64,000 nucleotides of DNA. It comes from Pseudoalteromonas sp. (lineage in GTDB: Bacteria; Pseudomonadota; Gammaproteobacteria; Enterobacterales; Alteromonadaceae). Location of the stretch: NCBI RefSeq assembly GCF_018402495.1, contig NZ_JAGYIU010000001.1, positions 744,001 through 808,000 on the forward strand, read 5' to 3'. The position numbers were made by a program, and so were the translations under genes. Below the pieces are notes generated by a model, which was given only the letters and a program-made list of their open reading frames with translations, ran no database searches and had not been told where the DNA came from. Of this stretch, positions 55,704 through 64,000 are shown one piece after another (the stretch's first letter is position 1; each line of letters begins with the position of its first letter).

Positions 55704-56105
55704 ATGAAATTGAAACGCGTCATATATGAACTATACGAAATAGATCTGGCTTCTCTACATGACCAGCCAGATTGGCATGAAATAGACCGCGAAATATTTT
55801 TGGAATTTGATGGTGGAGAGAGGCGATACTTCTCCTGGTGCAATGAGCCTGTTCAATACTCGGTTGGCAGCCAAGATCATCGATTCAACATGAACGAGCC
55901 AGATCATGTCATTGACGTTTCAGAATGGGATATGTGGAAAGGCCTGATTGGCTCTAAAATAGATTTCATCTATCATGATGAGTCGCACCAAGTATTGGAG
56001 CTTAGAGGGCAAAACGGATCTGCGTATTTATCAACCCAAGAACAGGGCTCTTGGCTAGCAGATGTTTTGCACATATCAAATACACTGCCGATACCCAGCA
56101 GTTAA
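55704..56105 (+). CDS. Cassette protein, unknown (133 aa)
   Basis: It starts five bases after the cassette core, with no leader to speak of. The protein is acidic, soluble and rich in Trp and Asp (EFDGGERRYFSWCNEPVQYS, DVSEWDMWKGLIGS). The C-terminal codons overlap the R'' core AGTTAAC. It has no signal peptide, no membrane segment and no recognised family. Its shape suggests a small beta-rich protein of the immunity or DUF type, but that is a guess. Confidence 0.65.
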   Translation: MKLKRVIYELYEIDLASLHDQPDWHEIDREIFLEFDGGERRYFSWCNEPVQYSVGSQDHRFNMNEPDHVIDVSEWDMWKGLIGSKIDFIYHDESHQVLELRGQNGSAYLSTQEQGSWLADVLHISNTLPIPSS

Positions 56106-56134
56106 CAAGGCCAGGCACGGCGACGGCGTTAAGT
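56100..56134 (+). repeat. Unusually short attC (35 bp)
   Basis: R'' AGTTAAC (56100-56106) is the exact reverse complement of the cassette start GTTAACT, and R' is GTTAAGT (56128-56134). Only 21 bases lie between the cores, far less than in a normal attC, so it is probably an internally deleted site. Confidence 0.65.
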
Positions 56135-56141
56135 TTTCATC

Positions 56142-56525
56142 ATGAACAGAAGCACTTTTTCAATCATTGGTGAGCGTTACTTAGATACGCAACACGATGA
56201 CGAGTACATTCAAGGTTTAGAATCCGAGCTAAAGCTAAGAGGCGTTACAGGGCTTTATCGATGGTTATTGGAGTATATCGCCGCATCAAGTTTGTGGTGG
56301 AATGTCCTTTGGTGGGATTGGTGTGACTTAAACGAAAGAGATGTAAAAATAGGCTGGACACAAAATCTTGTCGTCTTTGGTTTAGCTAGCGTCGCAGCTA
56401 GTTTTATTTTTAGTCTCACTTTTGGTGTTGGGGTCTTTCTTGCCCTACATATTTTAACAACATGGCTAGGTTTTGGGCTTCGTTCGGGCACAAAACTTAA
56501 CAAGCAAAGGCAGGGCGATGCGTAA
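56142..56525 (+). CDS. Cassette membrane protein with 2TM-type C-terminus (127 aa)
   Basis: The start is the ATG at 56142, eight bases after the junction. The N-terminal 80 residues look soluble (QHDDEYIQGLESELKLRGVT); two adjacent hydrophobic segments (about residues 79-95 and 96-113) follow. The composition of the middle (SSLWWNVLWWDWCDLNERD) is tryptophan-rich. No family is recognised. The end overlaps its attC. Confidence 0.6.
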   Translation: MNRSTFSIIGERYLDTQHDDEYIQGLESELKLRGVTGLYRWLLEYIAASSLWWNVLWWDWCDLNERDVKIGWTQNLVVFGLASVAASFIFSLTFGVGVFLALHILTTWLGFGLRSGTKLNKQRQGDA

Positions 56526-56551
56526 ACGTACGCCTGCTTTGAGCGCTATAC
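56495..56551 (+). repeat. attC of the 127-aa cassette
   Basis: R'' ACTTAAC (56495-56501) is the exact reverse complement of GTTAAGT. R' reads GCTATAC (56545-56551), one change from the GTTATAC expected from the next cassette's R''. The arms CAAAGGCAGGGCG and CGCCTGCTTTG pair. Confidence 0.75.
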
Positions 56552-56566
56552 GTTTTGGAGGGATTC

Positions 56567-56881
56567 ATGCGTTACATTCTGGTTTTAGTATTTCTTTTGG
56601 CAATTAGTGGCAAAGTGCTTGCCGATGAGTCGGTCACAATTTTTGTAAAGGAAACCAGCTATTCAATCAACAGCTCGGATGAAGAGCTGAACTCAGCAGA
56701 ACTAGAGAGCAAGCTGAAACAACTAAAATTTTCACTGGTAACGTTAGACGTTGATTATTGTGCTGGCCCAATGATGGTTGCTGAGGTTTATGTTGCACTT
56801 GCTAATGCAAAGCCTTTGGTTAAAGACATCCAATTAAAGTTAAGTGGCAGCCATGAAGAAAGTAAATGCAAAAACGTATAA
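56567..56881 (+). CDS. Cassette exported protein, unknown (104 aa)
   Basis: GGAGGG lies seven bases before the ATG at 56567. A signal peptide (MRYILVLVFLLAISGKVLA, cut before DES) leads to a mature protein of about 85 residues with two cysteines (VDYCAGPM, ESKCKNV), which could be bonded. No family is recognised. It ends at its attC core GTATAAC. Confidence 0.65.
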   Translation: MRYILVLVFLLAISGKVLADESVTIFVKETSYSINSSDEELNSAELESKLKQLKFSLVTLDVDYCAGPMMVAEVYVALANAKPLVKDIQLKLSGSHEESKCKNV

Positions 56882-56974
56882 CAAGTTGCTAAATTTCGTT
56901 CCGGCCACAAACAGTGTGGCCTCCACGGGACAGCCTACACTGCGTTTCGGCTGCCCATTAGCAAAGCGTTATAA
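56876..56974 (+). repeat. attC of the exported-protein cassette
   Basis: R'' GTATAAC (56876-56882) and R' GTTATAA (56968-56974). The 99-bp body is closely similar to the attC at 19940-20038 in the first array. Confidence 0.85.
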
Positions 56975-57015
56975 CGAAAGCTACTACGCCAATATCATCA
57001 TCTTAGAGGTACGGA

Positions 57016-57240
57016 ATGGCAAAAATTGTGAGAGATGACGGGAGTTGGGTTTCAGATCCTAGCGGTGCTACCTCCGGCGATTTGCAGGCTTGGCGAGATA
57101 GAATGTATCAGGAGAGCCCTAATCCGAATGCTGGAAACATCGTCATTGTGCTCCATGCACAGCAGGGCAAAAGAACTGGGTATAGAGAACTACAGGGGTC
57201 ACCCATTGGTTTCACGAAGAATCAAATCATACCAGTGTGA
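57016..57240 (+). CDS. Last cassette protein, unknown (74 aa)
   Basis: A small soluble protein (MAKIVRDDGSWVSDPSGATS...), with AGAGG about seven bases before the ATG. It starts about 40 bases after the last identified attC core, but no closing attC is found: the downstream sequence is a transposase remnant. No family is recognised; the short length makes it less certain than the other cassette genes. Confidence 0.5.
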   Translation: MAKIVRDDGSWVSDPSGATSGDLQAWRDRMYQESPNPNAGNIVIVLHAQQGKRTGYRELQGSPIGFTKNQIIPV

Positions 57241-57254
57241 AAAAGCGATTAGAA

Positions 57255-57619
57255 AGTTCAGCAACAGGCAAGCACCCTAAAAGTTTATTACGTTTTGCAG
57301 GCTTACCACGCTAAATCATGCCAAAAGGCCTACCTTTTGAGCTTAAATCCTACCTTTTGAACTTAAATCCTACCTTGAACTCGTTGAATTAACAGGCCGT
57401 ATTATAAGAGAAGACAAGCGGAGTCACATTGACAATATATACCTTCCTTTACTAGAGCGAGTCAATATTAGCCCTGAGAACTGACTGAAATTGACGACAC
57501 AATCTACGCGTGTGTTGCATGGTGCAGTCGGTAGGCCTTCTTCACATGAAAGCTATTGTGAAAATCTAGGAAGGAAGCAGCGAGCAAATATGAGTAACTG
57601 CGAAAAATTACTAGCATAA
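57255..57619 (+). pseudogene. Remnant of a Y1-type transposase gene
   Basis: The frame reads ATGKHPKSLLRFAGLPR, a stop in place of a codon, MPKGLPFELKSYL, then ELVELTGRIIREDKRSHIDN and the end block ENLGRKQRANMSNCEKLLA. This is the C-terminal part of a relative of the transposase at 21739-22743 (compare LDYIELVDWSGRHI). Two stop codons and a 20-bp tandem duplication around 57330-57370 break it. It marks the right border of the second array. Confidence 0.65.
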
Positions 57620-57687
57620 ATCCTAATCAATCAAATATGTAATTTATCTGCATAAAGCAAGCATTTTTATGCTGAGATTTAACTTTT

Positions 57688-57780
57688 AAAACGGTAACTT
57701 CAATTACTTTAGGTTACCGTTTTTTTATGCCTATTACTTAAGGTTATCTTAAGCTTGCTCAATTATTTTATTAATACTCA
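57688..57780 (+). repeat. Duplicated terminator segment, left copy
   Basis: AAACGGTAAC pairs with GTTACCGTTTTTTT, followed by a tail like CCTATTACTTAAGGTTAT. The same hairpin and tail occur at 58708-58790 after the outer-membrane protein gene. The rest of 57620-58101 is AT-rich with no gene. Confidence 0.7.
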
Positions 57781-58101
57781 AATTTAGGGGACAAAATAAA
57801 AGTGACTCAGCAAAAAAAGATTAATCCAGAACCTTTATGGCAAATTTAGTAGCACAGTTATGTTTGTTATAATAAAGTGGCTGTCTAGTTTTATCCCACT
57901 AAATAAATATACCCATCATAAAAAAACTATAGGGTAATGTTTTACAAATAGTAGTTTGTAAATTAATACAATAGCAAAGCAAAATGTGTGATAATTAGGT
58001 ACGAATCATTACGCGTTCGTTAAATTTAAATAAAAAATACAAATTTCATCTTATGAGTCTGGAAAGATTACTCTAAGACTCAAATCAAGGATATAGAAAA
58101 A

Positions 58102-58692
58102 ATGAAAAAAACACTTATTATTTCAACGTTGTTAGTTTGTTCTGGATTAGCTCAGGCTGAAGAGTCACCACGTTGGGATAGTGCTGCTATTAGTTACCAA
58201 TCAGTGGATTTAGATGGCGAAACTTTTTCAGGCTTTGGTTTGTCGGCATCTAAACTAATTTCAGATGATTTCTTTGTTACTGGCAGTTATTCAAATTCTT
58301 CGGATGATATAACTATTTATGAATCGGAAAAAGTCGATTTAGATTTAGACATGTTATCAATCGGCTTTGGTTATCGTTATGAGTTAACACAAAATACTGA
58401 TTTTTTTGGTATTGTTTCTTATGAAGATATAGAACTTGAATCTTCGTATTTAGGTAATAGCTTATCTACTGGTGACAACGGTTATGGCCTTGAAGCAGGT
58501 GTTCGTTCAATGGTTACAGCTGATATTGAACTAAAAGGCGCTATAAAATACATCAATATAGATGATTCATCAGAAACTGCGCTTAACGTTGCTGCGGTAT
58601 ATAATTTTACCGAGCAGTTTGCTGCAAGCATTGGTTATTCAAACTCTGACGACCTTGATGTTCTTTCAATTGCTGCTGTTTATTACTTTTAA
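58102..58692 (+). CDS. Outer-membrane beta-barrel protein (196 aa)
   Basis: The signal peptide is MKKTLIISTLLVCSGLAQA, cut before EESPRWD. The rest is a run of amphipathic strands (for example DDFFVTGSYSNSSDD, FGYRYELTQNTDFFGIVSY, AASIGYSNSDD) ending in IAAVYYF, with the terminal aromatic residue typical of outer-membrane barrels. An eight-strand barrel fits the length. The role is unknown. AAGGA lies before the ATG, and the gene has its own terminator. Confidence 0.85.
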   Translation: MKKTLIISTLLVCSGLAQAEESPRWDSAAISYQSVDLDGETFSGFGLSASKLISDDFFVTGSYSNSSDDITIYESEKVDLDLDMLSIGFGYRYELTQNTDFFGIVSYEDIELESSYLGNSLSTGDNGYGLEAGVRSMVTADIELKGAIKYINIDDSSETALNVAAVYNFTEQFAASIGYSNSDDLDVLSIAAVYYF

Positions 58693-58707
58693 AACACGTT
58701 AATTGTT

Positions 58708-58790
58708 TAAAACGGTAACTTAAGGTTGCCGTTTTTTTTGCCTACTATTTAAGGTTATTTTAAGTTTGCTCAGTTATTGTAACTAATCTT
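58708..58790 (+). repeat. Duplicated terminator segment, right copy
   Basis: AAACGGTAACTTAAGG pairs as AAACGGTAAC with GGTTGCCGTTTT, ending in TTTTTTTT; the tail CCTACTATTTAAGGTTAT resembles the left copy. It serves as the terminator of the barrel gene. Confidence 0.75.
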
Positions 58791-58946
58791 AAATTCCAGA
58801 ATCATTAAACTATTCATCTGACTTAGTAACTCATTTTATGTTTCATATCATTAAAGAGTGAGTGATTAAGGGTTAACCTTTAAACATGTACTCATACGCA
58901 TAAGTAAGCACTTTACTCGATGCGTTTGTTCACTAAAAGAGGCCTT

Positions 58947-59494
58947 ATGAATTTTAAAAACACAACGACTCATTACAATACACTCTCTATAGCCTTGCAC
59001 TGGCTTATGTTTATTTAATAGTCACTGTTTACGGCAGTATAGAGTTACGTGAATTATTTGATAAAGGCACTGAAACCCGTGATGCCTTTAAAATGTGGCA
59101 TTTTATGTTGGGTTTATCGGTGATAGCTTTAATCAGCGTGAGGATAGTTGCCCGTATAGTGGGCGGCTCGGTACCAGCCATACACCCTGAGCCTGCAAAG
59201 TGGCAAGATAAGTTAGCTAAATTTGTACACCTTGCGCTGTATGTGTTTATGTTTGCTATGCCAATTGCGGGTTAGTTAATATTAAGTATGGCAGGTAAAC
59301 CTGTGCCATTTTTTGGTTTAGAGCTGCCTCCATTGGCAAGTGAAAACAAAGAGCTCGATAAAACCATTAAAGAAATACACGAAACTGCGGGCGAAGTGGG
59401 TTATTACGTAATAGGCTTACATGCGGCGGCTGCATTATTTCATCATTACATTTTGGCTGATAATACGCTATCGCGAATGCGTTTGCCTAAATAG
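58947..59494 (+). pseudogene. Cytochrome b561 gene, broken
   Basis: MNFKNTTTHYNTLSIALHWL is the usual start of a cytochrome b561 with its first haem histidines. One lost T near 59012 shifts the frame, which goes on as IVTVYGSIELRELFDKGTET, then MWHFMLGLSVIALISVRIVA. A TAG replaces the expected TGG (PIAG*LILSMAGKP) at 59274. The end (EVGYYVIGLHAAAALFHHYI) is still well conserved, so the loss is recent or the sequence has errors. Confidence 0.75.
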
Positions 59495-59510
59495 TAAAAA
59501 AGTTAACAGT

Positions 59511-59538
59511 AAAAGGGGAGACACAGTCTCCCTTTTTT
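59511..59538. terminator. Bidirectional terminator between convergent genes
   Basis: AAAAGGGGAGA pairs with TCTCCCTTTTTT over ACACAG-like loop bases. It serves the b561 relic and the end of the chemotaxis gene. Confidence 0.75.
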
Positions 59539-61084
59539 AATGTTTAGTACTCTTAAACCCTATTCTAAACCCGCCCCAATGTTTACCGTTTACATAAATT
59601 GGCACCGAGAGGTCATGCAGTATTTCACCGGTATCACGTTTATAGGTTTGTAATAAAAAGCTTTCGGTGTGGCTACCACAGCGAATTCCTGTCGGGTCAT
59701 TAAAAATACGTTTAGTGCGGTTGTTTACTAAATCTTTTTCAAAGTTGCCGGTTAGGGTTTGGCTAAAGCGTTTGTTATGAGTAGGAAAGTAGCCCTTTGT
59801 ATCAACGGCTCCTGCAAAAATAATGTCTTTATTTTCCAGTATTGGTTCTTGAATAGCGGGCAATGATTGATCTGTCAGTTTATCGTAATCGGTTGTGTAC
59901 TTGGTTGGATTGGTATTTTCGATGGGTTTATAGTTTTGCGAAAAAAGTTGTTGCTGGGTTATTTTTCCGCTTTGGATCCAACCCTCAAAACATTCGCCAA
60001 TTGCTTTACTGGCTTGTTTAGCCGATATCAGGATTGGTTTAAAGAATGCGTCATACTCTATGTTTTCAAGCTCTCTAAATATTGATTCTGATCCCAGCGA
60101 TAAAGAAGACGCTTGCTGAGAAATTGTACTGCTTTTTTTAGTAACTTCGCCTAGTAAACTACTGATGCTAGTGACTGAACTATTTATTTGGGTGGTTGCG
60201 TGCTGAAATGCCGAAACAGACTGATGCATACTATCAAGCGCGGTAGATGAGGCACCAATATCTTGGTTAATCGTTAAAAAGGATTGAGTCACGTTTTCTA
60301 GCTCTGATTTTACAGAAATACTTTGCTGTGAAACCTGCTTCATATCTTCATTGGTTTTTATACTGTTGGCGTTAATGTCTGTGAGCATGTCAGCAATTTG
60401 TTTGGTTGCTTCATTGGTTTTATTTGCAAGGTTACGCACTTCGTCGGCAACAACCGCAAAACCACGACCTTGCTCACCTGCGCGAGCGGCCTCTATGGCA
60501 GCATTTAAAGCAAGTAGGTTGGTTTGCTCTGCAATGTTTTGAATAACTTGGGTAATGCTTTGTATATCACTGGCACTTTTTAATAATAAATCTAATTGCT
60601 GGGCCACTTTATCTATAGAGCCTGATAACGAATCAATTTGGCTGGTGGCCGTTTGTAAGCGGCTATCGGCAGAGCTTGAGGCTTGCGCTGTTTGTACCAT
60701 TGCTTGATTAATAGTGGTCATGTTGTCACTGAGTTCAGTACTACTTTGTGAAAGCTCGTGTGTGGCACGCCCGACAGTTTCACTCTCGTTATAACAAGCG
60801 TCTATTTCTTTAGATAAGCTATCAACATAAAATGATACTTCAGCTGCGCCCATGGCATTTTTTGAGGTGGCTTTGGTAATGTTTTGTGCAATTTTGTTAT
60901 TGAACGACTGCACGGCACCTAATGATGCATTATTATTTGCTGATTCAGGTTTTGCTGGTTTTATATAAAAAATTGCAGATAACAGCACTATAATAGCTGC
61001 AGCAATGGTGGAGAGCTGTTCAAAATAGAAAAGAAAACAAATGCTTAAATAAAAAATGCTATAGAGCAGGTAGGTTATTTTCAT
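59537..61084 (-). CDS. Methyl-accepting chemotaxis protein with C-terminal sensor-like domain
   Basis: 515 residues. Two hydrophobic segments (about 4-20 and 24-42) with almost no loop anchor it, so there is no periplasmic sensor. The signalling coiled coil follows, with the conserved hairpin tip [20 protein letters not shown] and [15 protein letters not shown] at about residues 183-222. After it comes a cytoplasmic C-terminal domain of about 150 residues ([47 protein letters not shown]) that looks like the ligand-sensing part. The signal is unknown. Confidence 0.88.
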   Translation of the reverse strand: MKITYLLYSIFYLSICFLFYFEQLSTIAAAIIVLLSAIFYIKPAKPESANNNASLGAVQSFNNKIAQNITKATSKNAMGAAEVSFYVDSLSKEIDACYNESETVGRATHELSQSSTELSDNMTTINQAMVQTAQASSSADSRLQTATSQIDSLSGSIDKVAQQLDLLLKSASDIQSITQVIQNIAEQTNLLALNAAIEAARAGEQGRGFAVVADEVRNLANKTNEATKQIADMLTDINANSIKTNEDMKQVSQQSISVKSELENVTQSFLTINQDIGASSTALDSMHQSVSAFQHATTQINSSVTSISSLLGEVTKKSSTISQQASSLSLGSESIFRELENIEYDAFFKPILISAKQASKAIGECFEGWIQSGKITQQQLFSQNYKPIENTNPTKYTTDYDKLTDQSLPAIQEPILENKDIIFAGAVDTKGYFPTHNKRFSQTLTGNFEKDLVNNRTKRIFNDPTGIRCGSHTESFLLQTYKRDTGEILHDLSVPIYVNGKHWGGFRIGFKSTKH

Positions 61085-61211
61085 TCCTTTGACCTCGTTA
61101 CTAATTGTTCCTTCTATCTTTGACTATAAATCAAACAAAATCAAATAATAAACACACTTTTAAGGATTTATTAATAGTGATGTATTGAGCTCTATTAAAC
61201 TGCTTTACATA

Positions 61212-61250
61212 CAAAAAGCGCCAAAGTAGTAAACCTACTTTGGCGCTATT
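61212..61250. terminator. Hairpin terminator after the aminopeptidase gene
   Basis: AAGCGCCAAAGTAG pairs with CTACTTTGGCGCT. Read on the minus strand, it is followed by TTTTTG. Confidence 0.8.
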
Positions 61251-61266
61251 GATAACTATTAAAAAG

Positions 61267-62784
61267 TTAGTTAGCTAAAAGCCATTCACTAAATAAACGT
61301 ACACCAAAGCCAGTTCCGCCAGGTGATAACTCATCTTTACCTTGAGTTATTAATGCGTTGCCAGCCATGTCAATATGAACCCATCGTGTGTCTCCTGCAA
61401 AGCTTTCTAAAAAGCTTGCAGCTGTTGTTGCACCCGGACCGCTTGAACCGACATTACTTAAATCGGCAATATCAGACTTTAAAGTGTCTTTATAGCCTAA
61501 TGGTAAACGCCATAGGTTTTCGTTTACTTGTTTACCAGCATAGGTTAACTGCGTTACAAGCGTGTCATCGTCTGAGATAATTGCAGCATACTCGTTCCCT
61601 AAGGCACGTACTTTTGCCCCTGTGAGTGTGGCTATATCAACCATGATCTCTGGTTTATAATATTCACGCGCATACCACATAGCATCACTTAATACTAAGC
61701 GGCCTTCGGCATCTGTATTAACTACTTCTACACTTAACCCTTCTGCAGTGCGTAATACATCACCTGGTGCAACAGAAAATTCAGATACCATGTTGGCAGC
61801 CATTGCCATTACGCCAACTACATTCTTGTCTGCTTTTGTTAGGGCCATTGCTTTTATGGTACCAAGTACGGCGGCTGCCCCAGCCATGTCAGATTTCATT
61901 CGAGCAATTGAAGAGCCGGTTTTTATACTGTAACCACCCGAATCAAATGTGATTCCTTTTCCGACTAAAGCTATTGGCGCATCACTTGAGCCTTCATAAT
62001 GTGCAATGAGTAGTCTAGAGCCTTGCTTACTTCCTCTGCCCACAGCTTCTAGTGCGCCCATGCCTAATTTTTTGATTTGTTCTGGTTCAAGAACAGTAAT
62101 TTTTATGCCAAGCGATGTTAATTCTTTTGCGGCATTAACAAACTCAATAGGGGTCATTTCTGTGGCTACTTCAGTCGTTAAGTCTCTTGCTAAGAATACG
62201 CCAGCCTGAATGCTTTCTAATTGTTTATAGTTTGCTTTAGTTTGTTTAGTGTTAGTTACATCAAATGTATAACTCACTGTTTGGGTATTTGGATTTTGTT
62301 TATACTTTTCAAAACGGTGATCACGTAAGTTGGCGCCATGGGCAAAGTTAGCAGCAAGTAATGCATTGTTACTTACACCGATTACATCGTCAAAAGCTAC
62401 ACTGGCTGTATCTACTTTAGCGGCAATTAATTTAGCGTGAATATTGCCGCCTAACTTTGCTGCTTTAGCTTTATCAAACTCCTTACTTATACCTGTACCT
62501 ACAATTAAAACGCGGCTGTAGTTACTTTTACTTGGCGCAATAAGTTGTGCCACTTTGGCGTAATCGCCTGTAAAGTTTTCTATATCAATAACACGCTGTA
62601 GCTGCCCATCTAACTGCTTATTGAGCGATTTAAATTGGCTGTTTTTACCATCTTGGCTGTAAAATACAACGAGGGTATTTGCGTTGTTGTCTACTTTAGA
62701 AGAAAAATTAAAGTCTGCGGCTTGGGCATTCATGCACATACTCAGAGCAAGCGCGATTGAAGAGGCTTTTATAATACGTTTCAT
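61267..62784 (-). CDS. Exported M17 leucyl aminopeptidase
   Basis: 505 residues with a signal peptide (MKRIIKASSIALALSMCMNAQA), so it is a secreted or periplasmic member of the PepA family, which is mostly cytoplasmic. The metal-binding and catalytic blocks are GKGITFDSGGYSIKTG, MKSDMAGAAAVLGT and NTDAEGRLVLSDAM. It removes N-terminal residues from peptides using two metal ions. It is not the housekeeping pepA, which lacks a signal peptide. No operon partner. Confidence 0.92.
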   Translation of the reverse strand: MKRIIKASSIALALSMCMNAQAADFNFSSKVDNNANTLVVFYSQDGKNSQFKSLNKQLDGQLQRVIDIENFTGDYAKVAQLIAPSKSNYSRVLIVGTGISKEFDKAKAAKLGGNIHAKLIAAKVDTASVAFDDVIGVSNNALLAANFAHGANLRDHRFEKYKQNPNTQTVSYTFDVTNTKQTKANYKQLESIQAGVFLARDLTTEVATEMTPIEFVNAAKELTSLGIKITVLEPEQIKKLGMGALEAVGRGSKQGSRLLIAHYEGSSDAPIALVGKGITFDSGGYSIKTGSSIARMKSDMAGAAAVLGTIKAMALTKADKNVVGVMAMAANMVSEFSVAPGDVLRTAEGLSVEVVNTDAEGRLVLSDAMWYAREYYKPEIMVDIATLTGAKVRALGNEYAAIISDDDTLVTQLTYAGKQVNENLWRLPLGYKDTLKSDIADLSNVGSSGPGATTAASFLESFAGDTRWVHIDMAGNALITQGKDELSPGGTGFGVRLFSEWLLAN

Positions 62785-63020
62785 TTTTTAACCTAAGAAT
62801 AATATAAAGGTGTGTTTTACCTTATTTGGCCTACTGGGGTTAAGTAGGATACGGTGAATGCGCAAATTACAGCGATATATGTCTAAATCATTACTTAAAA
62901 ATAATTTAACAGCTTATGAAGTTTATCAATGTATTGTTATTTTGAAGGTTTAATTAAACCAATCTGCACGTTACTATTTAACAAGACAATACTTATTTTA
63001 AATAACTTAGAGTACATACA

Positions 63021-64000
63021 TTGAAAGCTAAAGAAATTCGTAATTTTTATATTAACGAAGAGCAGTCTGTTTATTTGCTGTCACACCGTGATGCAAAAAA
63101 ACACCGCCAATGGCTTAATATTTGTATTAAACAGCTCACTTTGCTTGGGTATAAAAAGGTAGAAATGATTGGCTCAGGGGCATTTGGGTTTGTATTTGCA
63201 GGGGATGATGAACATGGCCTGCCTTGGGTGTTTAAGTTTTCTAGAATTACGCTCGCGCAAAGTGTACGTGATCGCCTTGAAGATGAAGCATATATGCTTT
63301 CGCAAATCAAAAATCCCTTAGTGCCAACATTTTATGGCTTTGAGCGAATAAAAAAGCAAGGTATTTTGATGATGGCGCGCGCCATTGGTGAAGACCTTGA
63401 AAAAGTGTCACTAAAGCAAGGGCGCTTACCAGCCGCAAAAATAATGAGCTTAGCGGTTAAATTAAGAAATGTGTTACTTGATTTACGTCGTCATAAAAAT
63501 GGTTTAAGCCCGCAGCCTATTGTACATGGTGATATTAAACCTTCTAACTTGGTGTGGGATGAAAATGAAAAGCAGCTTTCATTGGTTGACTGGGGGAGTT
63601 CAGTATATGCCCAAGTAGATGAACAGGGAAACCCAATTGCCAGTAATTTTATGGATTTAATGTCCGGCGATTTAAGTACCACTAACGCACGAATGGGTGA
63701 TGTTTATTTTATAGGTGATGCGCAAATGTCGGGTGAAAAGTCATCTCCTCGTTTTGATGAGCAGGGGGTTGCATCAACGCTATATGCACTTGCCTCAGCG
63801 CAGTCTTGCCGATTTGGTGCTCAGGCTATACCGGCCAGTAGTTTAATGTTACCTAAGGAGCTGGCAAACGTTATTGATGGCATGCTTTCAAAAGAACGGT
63901 TGGTTAGAGACAAAGCGGGTGACTATTTTATGCGTAACATAGAAACCATGGCAAAAGCGTATTTACCACAACTACCAAAGGCTGAAACTAAAGCGGCAAT
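63021..64000 (+). CDS. Protein-kinase-like protein (3' end outside the window)
   Basis: The frame is open from TTG 63021 to the window edge (about 326 residues). An ATG start is not available near it, and the next ATG (63165) would cut the fold. The kinase motifs are a glycine-rich loop (GSGAFGFVFAG), a lysine in PWVFKFS, the catalytic loop HGDIKPSNLVWD and DWGSS in place of DFG. These fit a serine/threonine-type kinase of the Hanks fold with a DWG variant. The gene has no operon partner in view. The 62785-63020 gap is AT-rich without a gene. Confidence 0.75.
   Translation, partial: MKAKEIRNFYINEEQSVYLLSHRDAKKHRQWLNICIKQLTLLGYKKVEMIGSGAFGFVFAGDDEHGLPWVFKFSRITLAQSVRDRLEDEAYMLSQIKNPLVPTFYGFERIKKQGILMMARAIGEDLEKVSLKQGRLPAAKIMSLAVKLRNVLLDLRRHKNGLSPQPIVHGDIKPSNLVWDENEKQLSLVDWGSSVYAQVDEQGNPIASNFMDLMSGDLSTTNARMGDVYFIGDAQMSGEKSSPRFDEQGVASTLYALASAQSCRFGAQAIPASSLMLPKELANVIDGMLSKERLVRDKAGDYFMRNIETMAKAYLPQLPKAETKAA

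Noticed and set aside
57241..58101. A tRNA or other structured RNA in the long gap
   Set aside because: No cloverleaf or CCA end is seen; the gap holds a transposase relic and one terminator.

Overview
The window looks like chromosome of a marine gammaproteobacterium close to Pseudoalteromonas. The evidence is the AT-rich base composition, a starch locus with a TonB-dependent receptor and a tryptophan-halogenase-like protein, paired liu and ivd branched-chain amino acid operons under a LiuR-type regulator, and chromosomal integron integrases. The genus is inferred from gene content and style; no search was run.

Layout. 1-2.9 kb: 3' part of topA, a small exported protein and a UPF0114 membrane protein. 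2.9-17.3 kb: a starch/maltodextrin locus (alpha-glucosidase, outer-membrane receptor, halogenase-like flavoprotein, two lipoprotein GH13 enzymes, a sugar/cation symporter and a GH15 glucoamylase). Three copies of a 14-bp palindrome, TGCATACGTATGCA or one mismatch from it, precede its transcription units. 17.4-23.5 kb: a complete integron platform with an intact intI on the minus strand, a LexA box, attI and an outward-facing cassette array. The array carries unknown small proteins, a HigBA-type toxin-antitoxin pair and a Y1-type transposase with two internally deleted relatives. 23.7-30.6 kb: asnB, pxpBC, a MITE, an exported MsrA-thioredoxin-MsrB fusion, a repeated hairpin array and a LysR regulator. 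30.8-47.1 kb: leucine catabolism (liuR-liuABCDE plus CoA transferase, minus strand) divergent from valine/isoleucine catabolism (ivdA-G, plus strand), with LiuR-like operators between them.

47.2-57.2 kb: a second integron platform in the same orientation. Its integrase is a pseudogene (internal deletion plus a MITE insertion), but its attI and cassette array remain. The array is broken up by an IS3-type element inside a cassette gene, a group II intron remnant at an attC site, an IS21-type element and an IS1182-like transposase fragment. 57.2-64 kb: a transposase remnant, an outer-membrane beta-barrel gene between duplicated terminator segments, a broken cytochrome b561 gene, a chemotaxis transducer with its sensor-like domain at the C-terminus, an exported M17 aminopeptidase and the start of a protein-kinase-like gene.

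Cassette boundaries were set with an internal test. The seven bases at the start of a cassette (GTTNNNN) should be the reverse complement of the R'' core at its own end. Six cassettes pass perfectly (three in each array), and a seventh passes with one base change. The most notable feature is the pair of integron platforms acting as long direct repeats about 30 kb apart, one active-looking and one dead, around the asnB-liu-ivd block, with their arrays sharing attC types.
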